From IMG/VR virus record IMGVR_UViG_3300047586_000094, positions 1-52,432 of that record: a DNA stretch of 52,432 nt; one strand, written 5' to 3'. Each line of letters opens with the position of its first letter. The first letter of the stretch is position 1. A program made the position numbers and the translations under genes. The stretch comes from a virus. Positions 50,443 to 52,432 of this stretch are shown in pieces. The notes below the pieces were generated by a model. It was given only the letters and a program-made list of their open reading frames with translations. It made no database searches and was not told the DNA's origin.

Positions 50443-51617
50443 ATACAAAAATTTATACTATAGAGAAATTGAAATCACTTATTATGGAATTATTCTATAA
50501 TAAGACAACTCGTGTGACATCTGCTAGTGATGAGAGTGTAATTAATGCTAGTTTTTTTGGAACAGCAAAAGTTGGTCAAAAGGCAATGAAAGATATGGCA
50601 TTGGTAGAGAGTCATATATTTCCACAATATGCTTATGGATCAAATCTAGATAATGCAGCTAAGTTATTTGGAGCACCTGTTCGGTTTGGTGCATCCGGTA
50701 GTTCAACTTATCTTTTAATACGAGCTGATATGGGGACAGAATATGTTGCTACAACAAATATTTTCTCAGGTGAGAATGGTATAGATTTTGAACTTACAGA
50801 AGATTTCATAGTTGGGGCTGTTGGATTTGGTTATGCTAAGGTACGCAGCACTAGTATTGGAGCAGTAACCAATGTTAATGCCAATACATTGTTAAAAGTC
50901 AATCCTGTGCCGGGAGGACATATTGGAGTAACTAATGAATATGCAGCTACTGGTGGTCGGGATGTAGAAAGTGATGACGATTATCGTTTGCGTATCATTC
51001 AGCATCCAAATATATTGGCACAAAAAACATTGACATTCTTAGCTGAAATATTCCGTACCGTTAATGAAGATGTTCTTAGAGTTCTGAATTATGGTATTGA
51101 TAGTGATGCTAAATTAACACTTGCCATAGTACTACAAAACGGAGCTGATTTGACTGATTATGAATTGGCTAATTTATTAATATCTACCAAAGACTATCTA
51201 TCATTAGCTGATTTATCTCCTAGTGGAGATGTCAATGGTATAAAACTTGTTAATCCTGTATGGAATGCTATTGGTGGGGATTCTTTGAGTGATACAGGTA
51301 TAGACTTCCGGGTACAGATTTATGATAATTTTGATCCGGAAATTGTTAGACGTGATATTCAAATTGCATTATCAAATTATATTGATTTTCGTTACTGGGA
51401 TTGGTCTACCAGTCTTCAGTGGTCTGATTTATTAAATATCATAAAGGGAGTAGTGGGGGTAAGGTTTGTTCCCGATGCATATTTTCATCCAGCCTATGAT
51501 ATCACCGTTCCACTGGGACAATTACCTAGGCTTAAGAAATTTGTAATGCGGGATTTATCTGGTAATATTATATTTAATAATACTTCATTAGTTAGTGTTT
51601 TTTATCCAATAATTTAA
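50439..51617 (+). CDS. baseplate J-like protein
   Basis: 392 residues. AKLFGAPVRFGASGSSTYLL, EYVATTNIFSGENGIDFE, VTNVNANTLLKVNPVPGG and GGRDVESDDDYRLRI are hallmarks of the Baseplate_J family (Mu gp47/P2 J type), the wedge that anchors fibres. GRDxExDxxYRxR is the clearest signature. Confidence 0.85.
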   Translation: MNTKIYTIEKLKSLIMELFYNKTTRVTSASDESVINASFFGTAKVGQKAMKDMALVESHIFPQYAYGSNLDNAAKLFGAPVRFGASGSSTYLLIRADMGTEYVATTNIFSGENGIDFELTEDFIVGAVGFGYAKVRSTSIGAVTNVNANTLLKVNPVPGGHIGVTNEYAATGGRDVESDDDYRLRIIQHPNILAQKTLTFLAEIFRTVNEDVLRVLNYGIDSDAKLTLAIVLQNGADLTDYELANLLISTKDYLSLADLSPSGDVNGIKLVNPVWNAIGGDSLSDTGIDFRVQIYDNFDPEIVRRDIQIALSNYIDFRYWDWSTSLQWSDLLNIIKGVVGVRFVPDAYFHPAYDITVPLGQLPRLKKFVMRDLSGNIIFNNTSLVSVFYPII

Positions 51618-52432
51618 TGGCAGAAACAAAAGAGATAGGAACCATTACGAACGTTACTGTTACAGGTGATGTATTGGATATATTTACATATTACGATACA
51701 TCTTTTACAGAGTTCCTTCAATTCTTTATAGTTAATATACTGGGTATTGTGGGCACTATCCCATTTAAAGAAGGAGAACTGGGATATACGGTAGAGGGCA
51801 AGCCTAACTTTTCAGCTAATGTTAATGATCAAGGTGAACTTGTACTTAGTGATGACGATACTGATCCTTACTTTATAGATAATGATGGATATCTGATTGA
51901 TGGAGATTCACTCCCTGCTCCAGTTGCAGATATAGCTACTAATGTCGTAGGTAGTGGGTTTAAAGCACACTGGGAAGATGTTGCTGGAAGGACTGGTTTT
52001 CGTCTGGATGTTTCGACTAATCCTCAATTTAGCTCCTACATTCCTGGATATCAGAATCTCGATGTTGGGGCTGTATTGGATTGTGACATAACTAATTTAT
52101 TGGCTGGTACAAAATATTATTATCGTGTTCGTACATACGATGGGATACAGACAAGTTTGGATTCAAATATTGTAAGTACATTAACACTTTCAGATGCTCT
52201 CTACGATCTAGATGGTAATTTGTATCATGTTATCAATATAGGATCAAAGCAGTTACTCGTAGAGAATTTGAAAGTTACCAAGTTTGCAGATGGTTCATCA
52301 ATACTAAATTTAACAGCAGATACTGGACCAAATTTATTAACTACTTGGACTAATATTGATTTTGGTACATTTACTTCTTCAGGAGCACTTGTTACAAGTG
52401 CTATTAAAGCCGCTGGTTCTTATGGTCATGCT
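51617..52432 (+). CDS. fibre/receptor-binding-like protein with FN3 and FISUMP domains (3' end outside window)
   Basis: Open to the window end (272 codons). A baseplate-attachment start (AETKEIGTITNVTVTGDVLD) is followed by an FN3 domain (~residues 100-195: GFKAHWEDVAGRTGFRLDV, TKYYYRVRTYDG). Then DGNLYHVINIGSKQLLVENL is the opening of a FISUMP domain, found widely in Bacteroidota and Fibrobacter surface proteins. Probably a tail fibre or receptor binder, using the host's own adhesive fold. ATG overlaps the J-like stop by one base. Confidence 0.7.
   Translation, partial: MAETKEIGTITNVTVTGDVLDIFTYYDTSFTEFLQFFIVNILGIVGTIPFKEGELGYTVEGKPNFSANVNDQGELVLSDDDTDPYFIDNDGYLIDGDSLPAPVADIATNVVGSGFKAHWEDVAGRTGFRLDVSTNPQFSSYIPGYQNLDVGAVLDCDITNLLAGTKYYYRVRTYDGIQTSLDSNIVSTLTLSDALYDLDGNLYHVINIGSKQLLVENLKVTKFADGSSILNLTADTGPNLLTTWTNIDFGTFTSSGALVTSAIKAAGSYGHA

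Overview
The window is a 52.4 kb piece of a tailed-phage genome, most likely a contractile-tailed (myovirus-like) phage of a Bacteroidota host. The phage assignment rests on an almost complete virion module in standard order: portal, MuF-like head protein, prohead protease, scaffold-like protein, capsid, connectors, sheath, tube, chaperone-like genes, tape measure, baseplate, fibre. The host guess rests on AT-rich DNA, weak Shine-Dalgarno sequences, CATATTTG boxes close to the Bacteroidota -7 consensus TAnnTTTG, a GTTCTTTGA boxA-like leader, and a FISUMP-type domain in the last gene. All three standard stop codons are used as stops. No integrase, replication gene or large terminase was recognised, so the genome clearly continues beyond the window.

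Layout. 1-661: two minus-strand genes, the first an Imm-5-like protein whose Ala/Asp/Tyr tail is a GCA/GCT-type microsatellite running off the window. 662-1239: divergent non-coding region with a GC-rich, hairpin-dense core. 1240-7529: rightward run of small, mostly unrecognised genes, with zinc-ribbon-like proteins, a Cro/C1-type regulator and a possible small terminase. 7519-12009: glycosyltransferases and methyltransferases in overlapping order. 12045-13813: a DUF5675 protein, a membrane protein, a tmRNA locus and a lytic transglycosylase. 13886-33470: head region, holding two very large multidomain 'polyvalent' proteins between the MuF-like protein and the prohead protease. 33498-33528: strong intrinsic terminator. 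33553-52432: connector, tail and baseplate genes interrupted by GIY-YIG endonuclease genes.

The most striking feature is the tmRNA gene (about 12821-13228). Its T arm and 3' acceptor strand lie upstream of its 5' acceptor strand and tag reading frame, so it is circularly permuted and should yield a two-piece tmRNA. The two parts pair through a G3-U70-type acceptor stem and a plausible P2 helix. Two-piece tmRNAs are known from several bacterial lineages; one in a phage of this kind is unexpected.

The second theme is head-protein processing. A hydrophobic-x-Lys-Ala motif recurs at domain boundaries of the polyvalent proteins and in the scaffold-like, capsid, protease and linker-rich proteins. 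The protease and the capsid share a 36-residue segment starting at Lys-Ala-Met. I infer that the protease cuts at these sites, matures the capsid and itself, and splits the polyvalent proteins into separately delivered domains (Nudix, ferritin-like, AAA+ ATPase, zinc peptidase, ParB-like, cysteine-peptidase-like, zeta-toxin-like). Functions are from motif recognition by eye; no database search was run.
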